Shown here in pieces: positions 16,200 through 25,826 of a stretch of 49,469 bases of DNA. The stretch covers positions 298,409 through 347,877 of the forward strand of contig NZ_FOLB01000003.1 in assembly GCF_900112345.1 (NCBI RefSeq). Direction: 5' to 3'. Below the pieces are notes generated by a model. That model made no database searches and had not been told where the DNA came from. It was given only the letters and a program-made list of their open reading frames with translations. Positions within the stretch are counted from its first letter, which is position 1. Each line of letters opens with the position of its first letter. The position numbers were made by a program, and so were the translations under genes. The stretch comes from Nocardioides terrae. GTDB taxonomy: Bacteria > Actinomycetota > Actinomycetes > Propionibacteriales > Nocardioidaceae.

Positions 16200-17378
16200 G
16201 TGACCGCCCTGACAGCACCCGCCCTCACGATCCCCACGGCCGGCCGGCTCCGCCTCACGGCGTACGCCGGCCAGCACGTGCTGCTGTGGGTGCCCACGCT
16301 CGTCGCGTTCGTCGTGACCGTCACCGGAGGCGCCCTGGCCCTGGTGACGATCGGGCTGGTCCTCCTGGTCTGGTCGGTGCCGCTGCTGCGCTGGGTGGCC
16401 GACCGCCACCGGGCCACCGCGGCGCGGACCCTGGGCGTCCCGGTACCGGCCGACCGCCTCCCCGTCCGCGAGGGGACGCGACTGATCGGCCGGGTGGTCG
16501 TGTGGGCCCGCGACCCCATGACGTGGCGCGAGATCGCCTGGGCGTTGGTCTCGCTGACCCTCGGCTTCGTGCTGTCGCTGATCGCGGCACTGCTCCTCGT
16601 GCTGGTCGTCACGGGGGCGCTGTGGTGGTACGGCGTCGAGCCGATCATGCGGGCCAGGGCCAGGCTGGACTGCCTGTTCCTGACCTACGGCCGCGTCGAG
16701 CGCCTCGAGCAGCGGGTCGTCGACCTGGCGGAGAGCCGGGCCGAGGTGGTCGACCACTCGGCGGCCGAGCTGCGGCGCCTCGAGCGCGACCTGCACGACG
16801 GTGCGCAGGCCCGGCTGGTCGCCCTGTCGATGAGCCTCGGGATGGCCGAAGCGGCCTTCGACGCCGATCCCGAGCGCGCGCGCCGGCTGGTGGGCGAGGC
16901 GCGCGCGACCACGACGGCCGCGCTCGGCGACCTGCGCAACGTGGTGCGGGGGATCCACCCGCCCGTGCTCGCCGACCGCGGCGTGGTCGGCGCCGTCGAG
17001 GCGCTCGCCGCGGACCTGCCCTTCGAGGTCGACGTGAAGGCCAGCCTCCCCGGGCGTCCCCCGGCGCCCCTGGAGTCGGCGCTCTACTTCGGGATCGCCG
17101 AGTGCCTGGCCAACGTCGGCAAGCATGCGGAGGCGGCGCATGCGTGGGTCCACCTGCGCCACCACGAGGGCGTCCTGAGCGCGGTCGTGGGCGACGACGG
17201 GAGAGGCGGTGCCGATCCCGGCGCCGGAACGGGCATGCTAGGTGTGATGCGCCGACTGACGGCTTTCGACGGCACGGTGTCCGTCTCCAGCCCGGTCGGC
17301 GGCCCCACCCTGGTCACCCTGGAGGTTCCGTGCGCCTTGTCCTCGCCGAAGACAACGCCCTCCTCCGGGCCGGCCTGA
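16200..17378 (+). CDS. Sensor histidine kinase (NarL/DesK type)
   Basis: A 392-residue membrane sensor kinase. About four membrane helices (25-62 and 112-148) form a small sensor domain of the type often coupled to ABC exporters in actinomycetes. The HisKA_3 dimerisation helix holds the phospho-accepting His199 (RDLHDGAQARL). The ATPase domain follows, with an N-box near GIAECLANVGKHAEA and DDGRGGA. The start is GTG 16200, with AGGA about seven bases before it; this frame is open far upstream but only this start gives a normal N-terminus. It overlaps the response regulator gene by 49 bases, so the two are translated as a pair. Confidence 0.92.
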   Translation: MTALTAPALTIPTAGRLRLTAYAGQHVLLWVPTLVAFVVTVTGGALALVTIGLVLLVWSVPLLRWVADRHRATAARTLGVPVPADRLPVREGTRLIGRVVVWARDPMTWREIAWALVSLTLGFVLSLIAALLLVLVVTGALWWYGVEPIMRARARLDCLFLTYGRVERLEQRVVDLAESRAEVVDHSAAELRRLERDLHDGAQARLVALSMSLGMAEAAFDADPERARRLVGEARATTTAALGDLRNVVRGIHPPVLADRGVVGAVEALAADLPFEVDVKASLPGRPPAPLESALYFGIAECLANVGKHAEAAHAWVHLRHHEGVLSAVVGDDGRGGADPGAGTGMLGVMRRLTAFDGTVSVSSPVGGPTLVTLEVPCALSSPKTTPSSGPA

Positions 17379-17971
17379 CCCAGCTCCTGGAGGGCCACGG
17401 GTTCACCATCCTGCACGCAGCCTCCGACGCCGCCGCGCTCGAGGCGGCGCTGGCCGACCCCGAGGCCGAGGCGGCCGTGCTCGACGTCCGGATGCCTCCG
17501 ACGTTCACCGACGAGGGGCTGCGCGCGGCGATCGCGGTGCGGCAGCGACGGCCCGGGTTCCCCGTCATGGTGCTCTCGCAGTACGTCGAGTCGCTCTACG
17601 CCCGCGAGCTGCTGGCCTCCGGCGAGGGTGCCGTCGGCTACCTGCTCAAGGACCGGGTCGCCGACGTCGCCGAGTTCGCCGCGGGCGTGCGCCAGGTCGC
17701 CTCGGGCGGCACGGTCCTCGACCCCGAGGTGGTGTCGACGGTGCTGGCCCGGCGCCGCGAGGAGCCACTGGAGCGGCTGACCGCCCGCGAGCGCGAGGTG
17801 CTCGGCCTGATGGCGGAAGGACGCTCCAACGCCGCGATCGCGGAGCGTCTCACCGTCACCGACAAGGCGGTGGCCAAGCACATCAACTCGATCTTCACCA
17901 AGCTCGACCTGCCCGTCGACGACGACGACCACCGCCGGGTGCGCGCAGTACTGACCTGGCTGCGCGTCTGA
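17330..17971 (+). CDS. LuxR/NarL-family response regulator
   Basis: A 213-residue response regulator, partner of the kinase just upstream. The receiver domain has acidic residues Glu7-Asp8, phospho-acceptor Asp52 (VLDVRMPP) and the conserved lysine in YLLKDRV. The C-terminal LuxR helix-turn-helix is LTAREREVLGLMAEGRSNAAIAERL-like (about 145-200). The GTG start at 17330 follows GGAGG with four bases between and lies inside the kinase gene. Likely targets are the neighbouring ABC exporter and perhaps the MMPL gene. Confidence 0.94.
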   Translation: MRLVLAEDNALLRAGLTQLLEGHGFTILHAASDAAALEAALADPEAEAAVLDVRMPPTFTDEGLRAAIAVRQRRPGFPVMVLSQYVESLYARELLASGEGAVGYLLKDRVADVAEFAAGVRQVASGGTVLDPEVVSTVLARRREEPLERLTAREREVLGLMAEGRSNAAIAERLTVTDKAVAKHINSIFTKLDLPVDDDDHRRVRAVLTWLRV

Positions 17972-17989
17972 CCCTGAGGGCTCTCAGGG
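17972..17989 (+). terminator. Short hairpin after response regulator
   Basis: CCCTGAG-GGCT-CTCAGGG is a perfect 7-bp stem with a four-base loop directly after the stop codon. It is short, so it may only attenuate transcription into the ABC exporter genes. Confidence 0.5.
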
Positions 17990-18058
17990 GTGGGCCAGGG
18001 TCGGTTCCGGGGCACTGCCCGACGCGCGCGACGGCTCGGCCCGGCGAGGATTCCGGAC

Positions 18059-18976
18059 ATGATCAACGTCGAGTCCCTCACCAAGAAGTACGCCGGGTTC
18101 ACGGCCGTGGACGACGTGTCGTTCACCGCCCGGCCCGGTCGCGTCACCGGCTTCCTCGGCCCGAACGGGGCCGGCAAGTCCACCACCATGCGGGTCATGG
18201 TCGGCCTCACGCCGGCCTCCGCCGGAGAGGTGACCATCCTCGGTCGCCGCTTCGCCGACCTGCCCGACCCCGGCCGCGAGGTCGGCGTGCTCCTGGACGC
18301 CTCCGCCCAGCACGCCGGCCGGACCGGCCGCGAGATCCTCACCATCGCCCAGCGCACCATGGGCCTGCCGAAGTCGGTCGTCGACGAGACGCTCGAGCGG
18401 GTCAGCCTCACCGAGTCCGAGGCCGGCCGCCGGGTGCGCAACTACTCCCTCGGCATGCGGCAGCGGCTCGGCATCGGCGTCGCCCTCATCGGCGACCCCG
18501 AGGTGCTGATCCTCGACGAGCCGGCCAACGGTCTCGACCCGGCCGGCATCCGCTGGATGCGCGACCTGCTGCGCGGCTTCGCCGACGACGGCGGCACCGT
18601 CCTGCTCTCCTCGCACCTGCTCCACGAGATCGAGGTCATCGCCGACGACCTCGTCGTCATCGGCAACGGCCGCATCGTCGCCGAAGGCACCAAGGACTCC
18701 CTGCTGGCCGCCGGCGGCACCCTCGTCCGCTCGGCCGACCCGGCCGCGCTCGCGGCGGCCCTGACCGCGGCCCACATCGGCCACACCTCCGCCGACCGCG
18801 GCGCCCTCCTCGTCGACGCGGAGCTCGCGGTCGTCGGGCAGACGGCGTTCGCGGCCGGCGTACCCCTCGTCGAGCTGCGGGCCGCCGACGGCGCCGGGCT
18901 CGAGGAGATGTTCCTGACGCTGACCGCCGAGAGCCAGCGCGACTCGATCACCGACCCGGAAGGAGCGGCGGCATGA
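18059..18976 (+). CDS. ABC exporter ATP-binding protein
   Basis: The nucleotide-binding subunit (305 residues) of an ABC-2 type exporter. Walker A is GPNGAGKST, the signature is NYSLGMRQRLGI, Walker B is VLILDEPANGLDP, and SSHLLHEIE supplies the switch histidine. A C-terminal extension of about 80 residues follows, as in antibiotic or bacitracin-type exporters. The ATG at 18059 has GAGGA about nine bases ahead. It overlaps the permease gene by four bases. The two-component system before it resembles actinobacterial modules that sense and export cell-envelope-active compounds; the substrate is not evident. Confidence 0.94.
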   Translation: MINVESLTKKYAGFTAVDDVSFTARPGRVTGFLGPNGAGKSTTMRVMVGLTPASAGEVTILGRRFADLPDPGREVGVLLDASAQHAGRTGREILTIAQRTMGLPKSVVDETLERVSLTESEAGRRVRNYSLGMRQRLGIGVALIGDPEVLILDEPANGLDPAGIRWMRDLLRGFADDGGTVLLSSHLLHEIEVIADDLVVIGNGRIVAEGTKDSLLAAGGTLVRSADPAALAAALTAAHIGHTSADRGALLVDAELAVVGQTAFAAGVPLVELRAADGAGLEEMFLTLTAESQRDSITDPEGAAA

Positions 18977-19782
18977 CCACCGCAATCCTCGCCGCCGACG
19001 CCCGTACGCCGGCCCGCACCCGCACCACCCCGAACCCCATCCCCTTCACCCGGATCCTCGGCGTCGAGCTCCGCAAGATGTTCGACACCCGCTCGGGCTT
19101 CTGGCTGATGGCCAGCATCGGCATCCTGGCGGTCATCGCCACCGGCGCCGTCATCCTGTTCGCGCCGAGCGACGAGGTCGACTACTCGGCGTTCGCCTCC
19201 GCCATCGGCATCCCGATGACGATCATCCTCCCGATGATCGCCGTGCTCTCCGTGTCGAGCGAGTGGAGCCAGCGCAGCGCGCTGACGACGTTCACGCTCG
19301 TGCCGAGCCGGGCTCGCGTGATCGGCGCCAAGGCTCTGCTCACCGTCGCGGTCGGCGTCGTGTCGATGCTCGTCGCGCTCGGTGTCGGCGCCGTCGGCAA
19401 CGTGATCGGCAGCGCGCTCGCCGGCGTCGACCAGAGCTGGAACGTCTCCCCCACCGAGTTCGCCCAGATCGTGCTGGCCGACGGTATCGGGATGCTGATG
19501 GGCTTCATGCTCGGCGTGCTGCTGCGCAACTCTCCGGCAGCCATCGTCGGCTACTTCGTCTACGCCCTCGTCCTGCCGGGCATCTCCGGTGCGCTCGCCA
19601 GCGCCAACGACTGGTGGGACCAGCACGGCGCGTGGTTCGACCTCAACTGGGCCTCCAACCGGCTCTACGACAACTCGCTGACCGGCGAGATGTGGGCCCA
19701 GCTCGGCGTGACCACGCTGCTCTGGCTGGTCCTCCCCCTCGCGATCGGCCTCCGCTTCCTCATGCGGGCTGAGGTCAAGTAG
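18973..19782 (+). CDS. ABC-2 type exporter permease
   Basis: The membrane partner (269 residues) of the preceding ATPase. About six membrane helices are seen: roughly 40-62, 75-95, 115-140, 160-185, 190-210 and 240-262. The segment SVSSEWSQRSALTTFTLVPSR resembles the coupling region of ABC-2 permeases. The ATG overlaps the ATPase stop (ATGA), and GGAGCGG lies ahead of it. It ends 135 bp before the convergent ribF gene, with the repeat-built terminator between. Confidence 0.92.
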   Translation: MTTAILAADARTPARTRTTPNPIPFTRILGVELRKMFDTRSGFWLMASIGILAVIATGAVILFAPSDEVDYSAFASAIGIPMTIILPMIAVLSVSSEWSQRSALTTFTLVPSRARVIGAKALLTVAVGVVSMLVALGVGAVGNVIGSALAGVDQSWNVSPTEFAQIVLADGIGMLMGFMLGVLLRNSPAAIVGYFVYALVLPGISGALASANDWWDQHGAWFDLNWASNRLYDNSLTGEMWAQLGVTTLLWLVLPLAIGLRFLMRAEVK

Positions 19783-19784
19783 CG

Positions 19785-19910
19785 CGAGGAGTCGATCCCT
19801 CCGCACTGAGGAGTCAATCCGTCAGCACCGAGGAGTCAATCCCTCAGCACCGAGGAGTCAATCCCTTCACCGGGATTGACTCCTCGGTGCGTCCGGGGTG
19901 ACTCCTCGGC
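19785..19910. repeat. 22-bp-period tandem repeat, family 1, locus A
   Basis: Three 22-bp units begin at 19785, 19807 and 19829, each starting with a variant of CGAGGAGTCAATCC. A fourth starts at 19851 and runs into its own inverted copy. A further inverted partial copy ends near 19910. The array fills the gap between two convergent genes. The same unit recurs at 22318-22432. Confidence 0.85.
19847..19890. terminator. Repeat-built bidirectional terminator, ABC permease/ribF
   Basis: A perfect 19-bp inverted repeat (arms 19847-19865 and 19872-19890) with the loop TTCACC. The arms are one repeat unit and its inverted copy. Stable on both strands, it would end both the exporter operon and the ribF operon. 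Confidence 0.75.
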
Positions 19911-19917
19911 GGTCGGG

Positions 19918-20853
19918 TCAGGCGCGGAGCAGCCGGCGGGCCTCGTCGACGTCCGCCCGCATCTGCACGATCAGCCCGTCGATGGACTCGAACGCCACCA
20001 TCCCGCGCAGCCGCTCGACGAACTCCACGACCACCTCGACGCCGTAGAGCTCCAGGTCGGTCCGGTCGAGGACATAGCTCTCGACGCGACGGGTGATGAC
20101 GCCGTCGAAGGTCGGGTTGACGCCGACGCTGATCGCCGCGGGATAGCGCTCACCGGTGTCGAGCCGGGTCAGCCAGCCGGCATACACGCCGTCGGTGGGA
20201 GTCGCGGTGAGCGCCTCGGTCGGGACGTTGGCGGTCGGGAAGCCGAGCTCGCGGCCGCGCTGCTCGCCCTTGACGACGATCCCACGGACGGCGTACGGAC
20301 GGCCGAGCGCCTCGGCAGCGCCAGCCACGTCGCCGGCGGCCAGGCACGTGCGCACGTAGGTCGACGACCAGACCTGCGGACCGCCGTCGAGCGGGATGCC
20401 CTCGACCGCGAAGCCGTGATCGGCCCCGAAGTCGGACAGGCAGGTGACGTCACCGGCGGCCCTGTTGCCGTAGCGGAAGTTGGCGCCCACCACCGCCGCC
20501 TGGGCGTGCAGGGCGTCGACCAGCACCCGCTGGGCGAACTCATCCGGCGTCCACGACGCCATGTCGCGGTCGAAGGGCAGCGCCAGGACGGCGTCGGCGC
20601 CGTGCTGGATCAGCAACTCGGCGCGGACCTCGGTCGTGGTCAGGCTGGTCGGCGCGTGCTCGGGTCGCAGCACCGCCATCGGATGCGGGTCGAAGGTGAC
20701 GGCGACGAGGGTCAGCCCCTGCGCGTCGGCCTTCTGCCGTGCGGTCGCCAGGACGTGCTGGTGACCGAGGTGCACTCCGTCGAAGTTCCCGATGACGACG
20801 GCGGTCCGACCCAGGTCGGACGGCACCTCGTCGAGCGATCGCCACAGCTGCAC
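19918..20853 (-). CDS. ribF: Bifunctional riboflavin kinase / FAD synthetase
   Basis: Makes FMN and then FAD from riboflavin. The 311-residue protein has an N-terminal adenylyltransferase domain (IGNFDGVHLGHQHVL near residue 22, SSTYVR near 144) and a C-terminal kinase domain (GRELGFPTANV near 200, NPTFDG near 247). Length is standard. It lies 21 bases after truB, the last gene of the minus-strand rimP-to-ribF operon. In many actinomycetes rpsO comes next; here the repeat array and a plus-strand exporter operon intervene. Confidence 0.96.
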   Translation of the reverse strand: MQLWRSLDEVPSDLGRTAVVIGNFDGVHLGHQHVLATARQKADAQGLTLVAVTFDPHPMAVLRPEHAPTSLTTTEVRAELLIQHGADAVLALPFDRDMASWTPDEFAQRVLVDALHAQAAVVGANFRYGNRAAGDVTCLSDFGADHGFAVEGIPLDGGPQVWSSTYVRTCLAAGDVAGAAEALGRPYAVRGIVVKGEQRGRELGFPTANVPTEALTATPTDGVYAGWLTRLDTGERYPAAISVGVNPTFDGVITRRVESYVLDRTDLELYGVEVVVEFVERLRGMVAFESIDGLIVQMRADVDEARRLLRA

Positions 20854-20874
20854 GGGGTCAGACTCTAGCGATCG

Positions 20875-21759
20875 TCACCCGGTGAACACCGCGACGGGTC
20901 GGGCGACCGCCGCATCCGCCGTCGGCTCGTAGAGCGCCAGGAAGGCCCCGTCCGGGGCGAAGACGGCGGTGAGGGCGTCCAGTCCGAGCGCGAGCCGGCG
21001 GCCCACCCGGACATCACTCGCCTGCCGCTCGTCGAGGTCGTACGCCGGGAAGGCGGCCCTGGCCGCGTCGGCGATGGGCAGCACGGCGAACTCCTCGCCG
21101 AGCTCGTCGAGAGTGTGCGCGACGTCGAGGCCGTAAGGCCCGACGGCCGTCCGGCGCAGCGCGGTCAGGTGTCCTCCCACGGCGAGCTCGGCGCCGACGT
21201 CACGAGCGATCGCACGCACATAGGTGCCGCTCGAGCAGCGCACGGAGATGTCGACGTCGGTGGCGTCGCCGGACCTGCGGATCTCGTGCACGGTGAGCTC
21301 GTGGACGGTCACCGGCCGGGCCTTCAGCTCGACCTGCTCCCCCGCTCGGGCGAGCGCGTAGGCCCGCTTGCCGTCGACCTTGATCGCGCTGACCGCGGTC
21401 GGCACCTGCTCGATGTCGCCGACCTGGCCGGCGAAGGCGGCGCCGATCGCCTCCTCGGTGAGGTGACCCGTCGACGCGGTCGCGAGGGGCTCGCCCTCGG
21501 CGTCGTCGGTGGTGGTGCTCTCACCGAGGCGGACGGTCGCGTCGTAGGCCTTCTCGGTGATCATGAGGTGCCCGAGGAGGCGGGTGGCCCGCTCGATCCC
21601 GACGACCAGCACGCCGGTCGCCATCGGGTCGAGCGTGCCCGCGTGGCCGACCTTGCGGGTCCCGGCGAGCCGCCGGACCTGCGCGACCACGTCGTGGGAG
21701 GTCATCCCACCGGACTTGTCGACGATGACCAGGCCGGGCTCCGGCCTGGGGCCGTTCAC
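20875..21759 (-). CDS. truB: tRNA pseudouridine(55) synthase TruB
   Basis: Forms pseudouridine at position 55 of the tRNA T-loop. The 294-residue protein has [13 protein letters not shown] near the start, the catalytic aspartate in [11 protein letters not shown] (about residue 43) and the conserved [15 protein letters not shown]-terminal extension of about 70 residues resembles the actinobacterial TruB tail. The GTG start at 21759 overlaps the rbfA stop by four bases (GTGA), so translation is coupled. Confidence 0.96.
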   Translation of the reverse strand: MNGPRPEPGLVIVDKSGGMTSHDVVAQVRRLAGTRKVGHAGTLDPMATGVLVVGIERATRLLGHLMITEKAYDATVRLGESTTTDDAEGEPLATASTGHLTEEAIGAAFAGQVGDIEQVPTAVSAIKVDGKRAYALARAGEQVELKARPVTVHELTVHEIRRSGDATDVDISVRCSSGTYVRAIARDVGAELAVGGHLTALRRTAVGPYGLDVAHTLDELGEEFAVLPIADAARAAFPAYDLDERQASDVRVGRRLALGLDALTAVFAPDGAFLALYEPTADAAVARPVAVFTG

Positions 21760-22295
21760 GCCCGGTCATCCTCGGGGTCGGCCTCGGTCTCGGTGTCGGA
21801 CTCGAGGCGAGCGACGAGGTCGTCGTCGCCCTCGTCGTCCTGGTCCCAGTCGTCGAGCCCGTCGTCGAGCCCGTCGAGGTCGCGGGGCTTCTTGTAGGGG
21901 TCCGCCTCGCCGGCGTACTGCTCCACTCGGGCGGCCGCGACCTGCTCGTCGAGCTCCTTGGCCCGCGCGAGCACCTCGTCGAGGTGCCGGGCGGTCTCGG
22001 GGAGCGCGTCGTGGATGAAGTCGATGGTCGGGGCGTGCCGCATCCCGAGCTGCTTGGCGACCTCCGACCGGATCAGGCCCTTCGCCGAGGTCAGTGCCGC
22101 AGCGGTGGCGTCGAGCTGGGCCTGGTCGTCGCTCATCACGGTGTAGAAGACCGTCGCCTGCTGGCTGTCGCCGGAGACGCGGACGTCGGTGACGGTGACG
22201 AAGCCGAGCCGTGGGTCCTTGATCCGACGCTCCAGCATCTGCGCGACGATCACCTGGATCCGGTCGGCGATCTTGCGCACCCGGGGGTTAGTCAT
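21756..22295 (-). CDS. rbfA: Ribosome-binding factor A
   Basis: A KH-fold factor that helps late maturation of the 30S subunit. The 179-residue protein has the conserved [17 protein letters not shown] start, [15 protein letters not shown] and the [18 protein letters not shown] segment. After about residue 125 it has a long acidic tail rich in Asp and Glu, beyond the usual 120-residue core. I start at ATG 22295; an in-frame start at 22355 would add twenty residues that read through a repeat. It is separated from infB by 139 bp holding the family 1 repeat, which is unusual within this operon. Confidence 0.94.
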   Translation of the reverse strand: MTNPRVRKIADRIQVIVAQMLERRIKDPRLGFVTVTDVRVSGDSQQATVFYTVMSDDQAQLDATAAALTSAKGLIRSEVAKQLGMRHAPTIDFIHDALPETARHLDEVLARAKELDEQVAAARVEQYAGEADPYKKPRDLDGLDDGLDDWDQDDEGDDDLVARLESDTETEADPEDDRA

Positions 22296-22317
22296 GTCTC
22301 TCACTCTCTCACCCCGT

Positions 22318-22432
22318 CGAGGGGTCAATCCTTCAGGTCCGAGGAGGCAGTCCAAACGGCCCGAGAGGCCAATCCCTCGCCTTCACAGCGAACGGATTGA
22401 CCCCTCGGACCTGACGGATTGACTCCTCGGCG
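22318..22432. repeat. 22-bp-period repeat, family 1, locus B
   Basis: Units of 22 bp start at 22318, 22340 and 22362 in one direction, and inverted units at 22394 and 22416. The unit at 22318-22331 (CGAGGGGTCAATCC) pairs perfectly with 22394-22407. The array lies between infB and rbfA, two genes read the same way, so a hairpin here would sit inside the operon transcript and could lower expression of rbfA-truB-ribF. Confidence 0.8.
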
Positions 22433-22434
22433 AA

Positions 22435-25278
22435 TCAGCTGCGCGGGATCTCCACCATCTCGAAGGCCTCGACGATGTCGCCCTCCTTGATGTCCTGGAA
22501 GTTGCGCAGCACCAGACCGCACTCGAAGCCCTCGCGGACCTCGGAGGCGTCGTCCTTCTCCCGCTTGAGCGAGGCGAGGTCGAGGTTGTCGGCGACCACG
22601 CTGCCGTCGCGGATGACCCGGACCTTGGCGTTGCGTCGGATGAGACCGGAGATGACGTAGCAACCGGCGATGTTGCCGATCCTGGAGCTGCGGAAGATCG
22701 CGCGGATCTCCGCCTGGCCCAGGGCCCGCTCCTCGTACTCCGGCTTCAGCATGCCCTTGAGCGCGGCCTCGATCTCCTCGATGGCCTGGTAGATGACGGT
22801 GTAGTACCGGATCTCCACGCCCTCGCGGTCGGCCAGCTCCGTCGCCTTGCCCTGCGGGCGGACGTTGAAGCCGATGATGATCGCGTCCGAGGCGGCGGCC
22901 AGGTCGACGTTGGTCTCGGTGATCGCACCGACACCGCGGTCGATGACCCGGATGCCGACCTCGTCGCCGACGTCGATCTTCGCCAGTGCGTCCTCGAGCG
23001 CCTCGACCGAGCCGGACACGTCGCCCTTGAGGATGAGGTTGAGCTCCTGGCTCTCGCCCTTCTCCATGGAGGCCATGAAGTCCTCGAGGGTACGACGCAC
23101 GCGACGCTTGGCCTGCATGGCAGCACGCTCGCGAGCCTCGCGCTTCTCGGCGATCTGGCGGGCCATCCGGTCGTCCTCGACGACGAGGAAGTTCTGACCG
23201 GCGCCGGGTACGGCGGAGAGGCCGAGGACCATGGCCGGACGCGCCGGCGTCGCCTCGGTGATCTCGTGGCCGTACTCGTCGAGCATCGCGCGGACGCGGC
23301 CGTGGGCCGGGCCGGCGACGATCGAGTCGCCCACCCGCAGGGTGCCGCGCTGGACGAGGATCGTGGCGACCGGACCGCGGCCGCGGTCGAGGTGCGCCTC
23401 GATGACCAGGCCCTGGGCGTCCTGCGTCGGGTTGGCCCGCAGGTCGAGGCTGGCGTCGGCCGTGAGGACGATCGCCTCGAGCAGCTTGTCGAGGTTGAGC
23501 CCGGACTTGGCCGAGACGTCGACGAACATCGCGTCGCCGCCGTACTCCTCGGGAATCAGGCCGTACTCGGTCAGCTGGCCGCGGACCTTGGTCGGGTCTG
23601 CCTCGGGCTTGTCGATCTTGTTGACCGCGACCACGATCGGCACACCGGCCGCCTTGGCGTGGTTGAGCGCCTCGACGGTCTGCGGCATCACGCCGTCGTC
23701 GGCAGCGACCACGAGGACCGCGATGTCGGACGACTGCGAGCCGCGGGCACGCATGGCGGTGAACGCCTCGTGACCCGGGGTGTCGATGAAGGTGATGCGG
23801 CGCTCGTTGTCGTCGACCTCGGTGGAGACCTGGTAGGCACCGATGTGCTGGGTGATGCCACCGGCCTCGCCGGCGACGACGTTGGCGTTGCGGAGCGCGT
23901 CGAGGAGCTTGGTCTTACCGTGGTCGACGTGACCCATGACGGTCACGACCGGCGGACGGACGACCAGGTCGGCCTCGTCGCCCTCGTCGGCCCCGAACTC
24001 GATGTCGAAGCCCTCGAGCAGCTCGCGGTCCTCGTCCTCCGGGGAGACGACCTGGACGACGTAGTTGAGCTCCTCGCCGAGCAGCTCGAAGGTCTCGTCA
24101 CCGACGGACTGGGTCGCGGTGACCATCTCGCCGAGGCTGAAGAGCATCTGCACGAGCTGGGCGGCGTCGACGTTGATCCGCTCGGCGAAGTCGGTCAGCG
24201 AGGCGCCACGCGGCAGGCGAACGGTCTCGCCGTTGCCCTTGCGGACACGGATGCCGCCGATCGTCGGGGCCTCCATGGCCTCGAACTCCTGGCGACGGGC
24301 CCGCTTCGACTTGCGACCACGACGCGACGGACCGCCGGGGCGACCGAAGGCGCCACCGACCTGGCCACGCTGGCCGGGGCGGTTGGGACCGCCACCACCG
24401 GGACGGCCGCCGCCACCGGGGGCACCGCCACCAGGGCCGCCGCCGAAGCCGCCGCGACCGGGGGCACCGGCACCGGCACCCGCGCCGCCACGACCGGGGG
24501 CACCCGGACGACCGCCGCCGCCCGGACCGGGACGACCGGGAGCACCGGGACGACCCGGCGCACCGCCGGGACGCGAACCGAACGCGGCCGGGGACTTCGG
24601 CATCATCGCCGGGTTGGGACGCGGCATGCCCGGACGACCGGGGGCGCCACCGTCACGACCCGCCGGCGGACGCGGCGGACGCTGACCGGCGCCACCGTCG
24701 GCGGGGCCGGCCTGGCCACCGTCGCGGGCAGCGGGCGGAGCGGGACGACGGCCCATGCCCTGGCTGGGCGCGAACGGGTTGTTGCCCGGACGCGGGGCGC
24801 CGGCACGCGGCGCCGGACGCGGACCGGGCGTGGGGGGCTTGGGCGCACGCGGCGCGGCGGGCGCAGCCGACGCGGCAGGAGCCTCCGGGGTCTGGGCGGC
24901 CGGAGCGGCCGGCTCCTCGACCGGGGCGGGCGTCTCGGCGGGAGCCGGGGCGGCCTTCCTGGCCGGGCCGGGCTTGGGCGCCGAGGGAGCGGCAGGCGCA
25001 GCCTCCGCCGGAGCGGACGCAGCGGCAGCCGGGGCCGCCTCGGTCTGCGCCGGCGTCGGCGACTCCTTGGCGGGCGCCTTGGCCTCCGCGGGGGCGTCGG
25101 GCGTCTTCTTGGCGAGCAGGTCGGCGCCGTACGTCGCCTCGAACTTCTTCACCGCGGGGAGCTCGACGCTCGACGACGCGGTCTTGGCGAACTCACCGAT
25201 CGCACCCAGCTTCTCCAGCGCTTCCTTGCTGGTGATGCCGTACTGCTTCGCGAGCTCTGATACTCGGGTCTTGGCCAC
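22435..25278 (-). CDS. infB: Translation initiation factor IF-2
   Basis: The GTPase that brings initiator tRNA to the 30S subunit. The 947-residue protein has an N-terminal IF2_N domain ([22 protein letters not shown]), a low-complexity linker of about 270 residues rich in Ala, Pro, Gly and Arg, a second IF2_N motif, then the G domain with [16 protein letters not shown] and NKID, and domains II-IV. The GTG at 25278 is chosen because AAGGAG lies four bases ahead and gives the usual AKTRVSEL start. The gene is 111 bp after ylxR. The linker DNA is repetitive (GGX- and PGR-coding) and prone to length change. Confidence 0.97.
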   Translation of the reverse strand: MAKTRVSELAKQYGITSKEALEKLGAIGEFAKTASSSVELPAVKKFEATYGADLLAKKTPDAPAEAKAPAKESPTPAQTEAAPAAAASAPAEAAPAAPSAPKPGPARKAAPAPAETPAPVEEPAAPAAQTPEAPAASAAPAAPRAPKPPTPGPRPAPRAGAPRPGNNPFAPSQGMGRRPAPPAARDGGQAGPADGGAGQRPPRPPAGRDGGAPGRPGMPRPNPAMMPKSPAAFGSRPGGAPGRPGAPGRPGPGGGGRPGAPGRGGAGAGAGAPGRGGFGGGPGGGAPGGGGRPGGGGPNRPGQRGQVGGAFGRPGGPSRRGRKSKRARRQEFEAMEAPTIGGIRVRKGNGETVRLPRGASLTDFAERINVDAAQLVQMLFSLGEMVTATQSVGDETFELLGEELNYVVQVVSPEDEDRELLEGFDIEFGADEGDEADLVVRPPVVTVMGHVDHGKTKLLDALRNANVVAGEAGGITQHIGAYQVSTEVDDNERRITFIDTPGHEAFTAMRARGSQSSDIAVLVVAADDGVMPQTVEALNHAKAAGVPIVVAVNKIDKPEADPTKVRGQLTEYGLIPEEYGGDAMFVDVSAKSGLNLDKLLEAIVLTADASLDLRANPTQDAQGLVIEAHLDRGRGPVATILVQRGTLRVGDSIVAGPAHGRVRAMLDEYGHEITEATPARPAMVLGLSAVPGAGQNFLVVEDDRMARQIAEKREARERAAMQAKRRVRRTLEDFMASMEKGESQELNLILKGDVSGSVEALEDALAKIDVGDEVGIRVIDRGVGAITETNVDLAAASDAIIIGFNVRPQGKATELADREGVEIRYYTVIYQAIEEIEAALKGMLKPEYEERALGQAEIRAIFRSSRIGNIAGCYVISGLIRRNAKVRVIRDGSVVADNLDLASLKREKDDASEVREGFECGLVLRNFQDIKEGDIVEAFEMVEIPRS

Positions 25279-25389
25279 AATTCTCCTTCTGGCCACAGAC
25301 CCGGTTGTGCGGGCTTTTCTCTGTGACCGTTAGTGCTGGGTGCCGTGCAAATGGCGGGAGGGGCTCATCGCGAGATACTCATCGAGTGC

Positions 25390-25719
25390 TCATGAGCTGT
25401 TGCTCCGATTCCTAGGCGGGTCGTTCACGGTCATCGAGTCGAGGTAGTCCCCCACCGGCGCGGCGGGCAGACCGGTCCCGAGCCGCAGGGCTCGGGGAAA
25501 GGCCTTCCGTCGCACCGCGAGGTCGTAGCACTCGCCCGTGGGGTGCAGGTGCGCCCCACGGCCGGGCGCGGTGGCTGTCGGATCGGGTACGACGGCCGGC
25601 TGGCCGTTCGCGTCCGAGCCGGCGGTCACCCGCAACAACTCGCGTTTGGCGGCCCGCGTCCGACATCCGATACACGTCCGAACAGGACCGTGATCAGGGA
25701 TTTCGTCTTGGCGTGCCAC
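25390..25719 (-). CDS. ylxR: YlxR-family RNA-binding protein
   Basis: A 109-residue protein of the YlxR/DUF448 family, which sits between nusA and infB in most Gram-positive bacteria. It shows the family signatures RTCIGCR, LLRV and GRGAHLHP, then CYDLAVRRKAFPRALR. Structures suggest RNA binding; YlxR has also been described as a nucleoid-type regulator. The GTG at 25719 gives VARQDEIPDHGPVRTC; the ribosome binding site is weak. The C-terminal tail NDPPRNRSNSS is not conserved. Confidence 0.9.
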   Translation of the reverse strand: MARQDEIPDHGPVRTCIGCRTRAAKRELLRVTAGSDANGQPAVVPDPTATAPGRGAHLHPTGECYDLAVRRKAFPRALRLGTGLPAAPVGDYLDSMTVNDPPRNRSNSS

Positions 25720-25826
25720 CGGACGACCACTCTACCGCCTCCGGCGAGTGGATCCCGAAACGGGGGCGTGACCGAGCACTCAGCTCTCAGCCGAGTGGTC
25801 TCGACTCCTCGCGCCGCGCTCGTCCC

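Noticed and set aside
19785..19910. 22-bp repeats considered as a CRISPR or replication iteron array
   Set aside because: There are no spacers, and the inverted units form a terminator between convergent genes; no replication gene is near.
24300..25080. GC-rich repeats in infB considered as a separate repeat element
   Set aside because: They encode the Gly/Pro/Ala-rich linker of IF-2, normal for actinobacterial IF-2.
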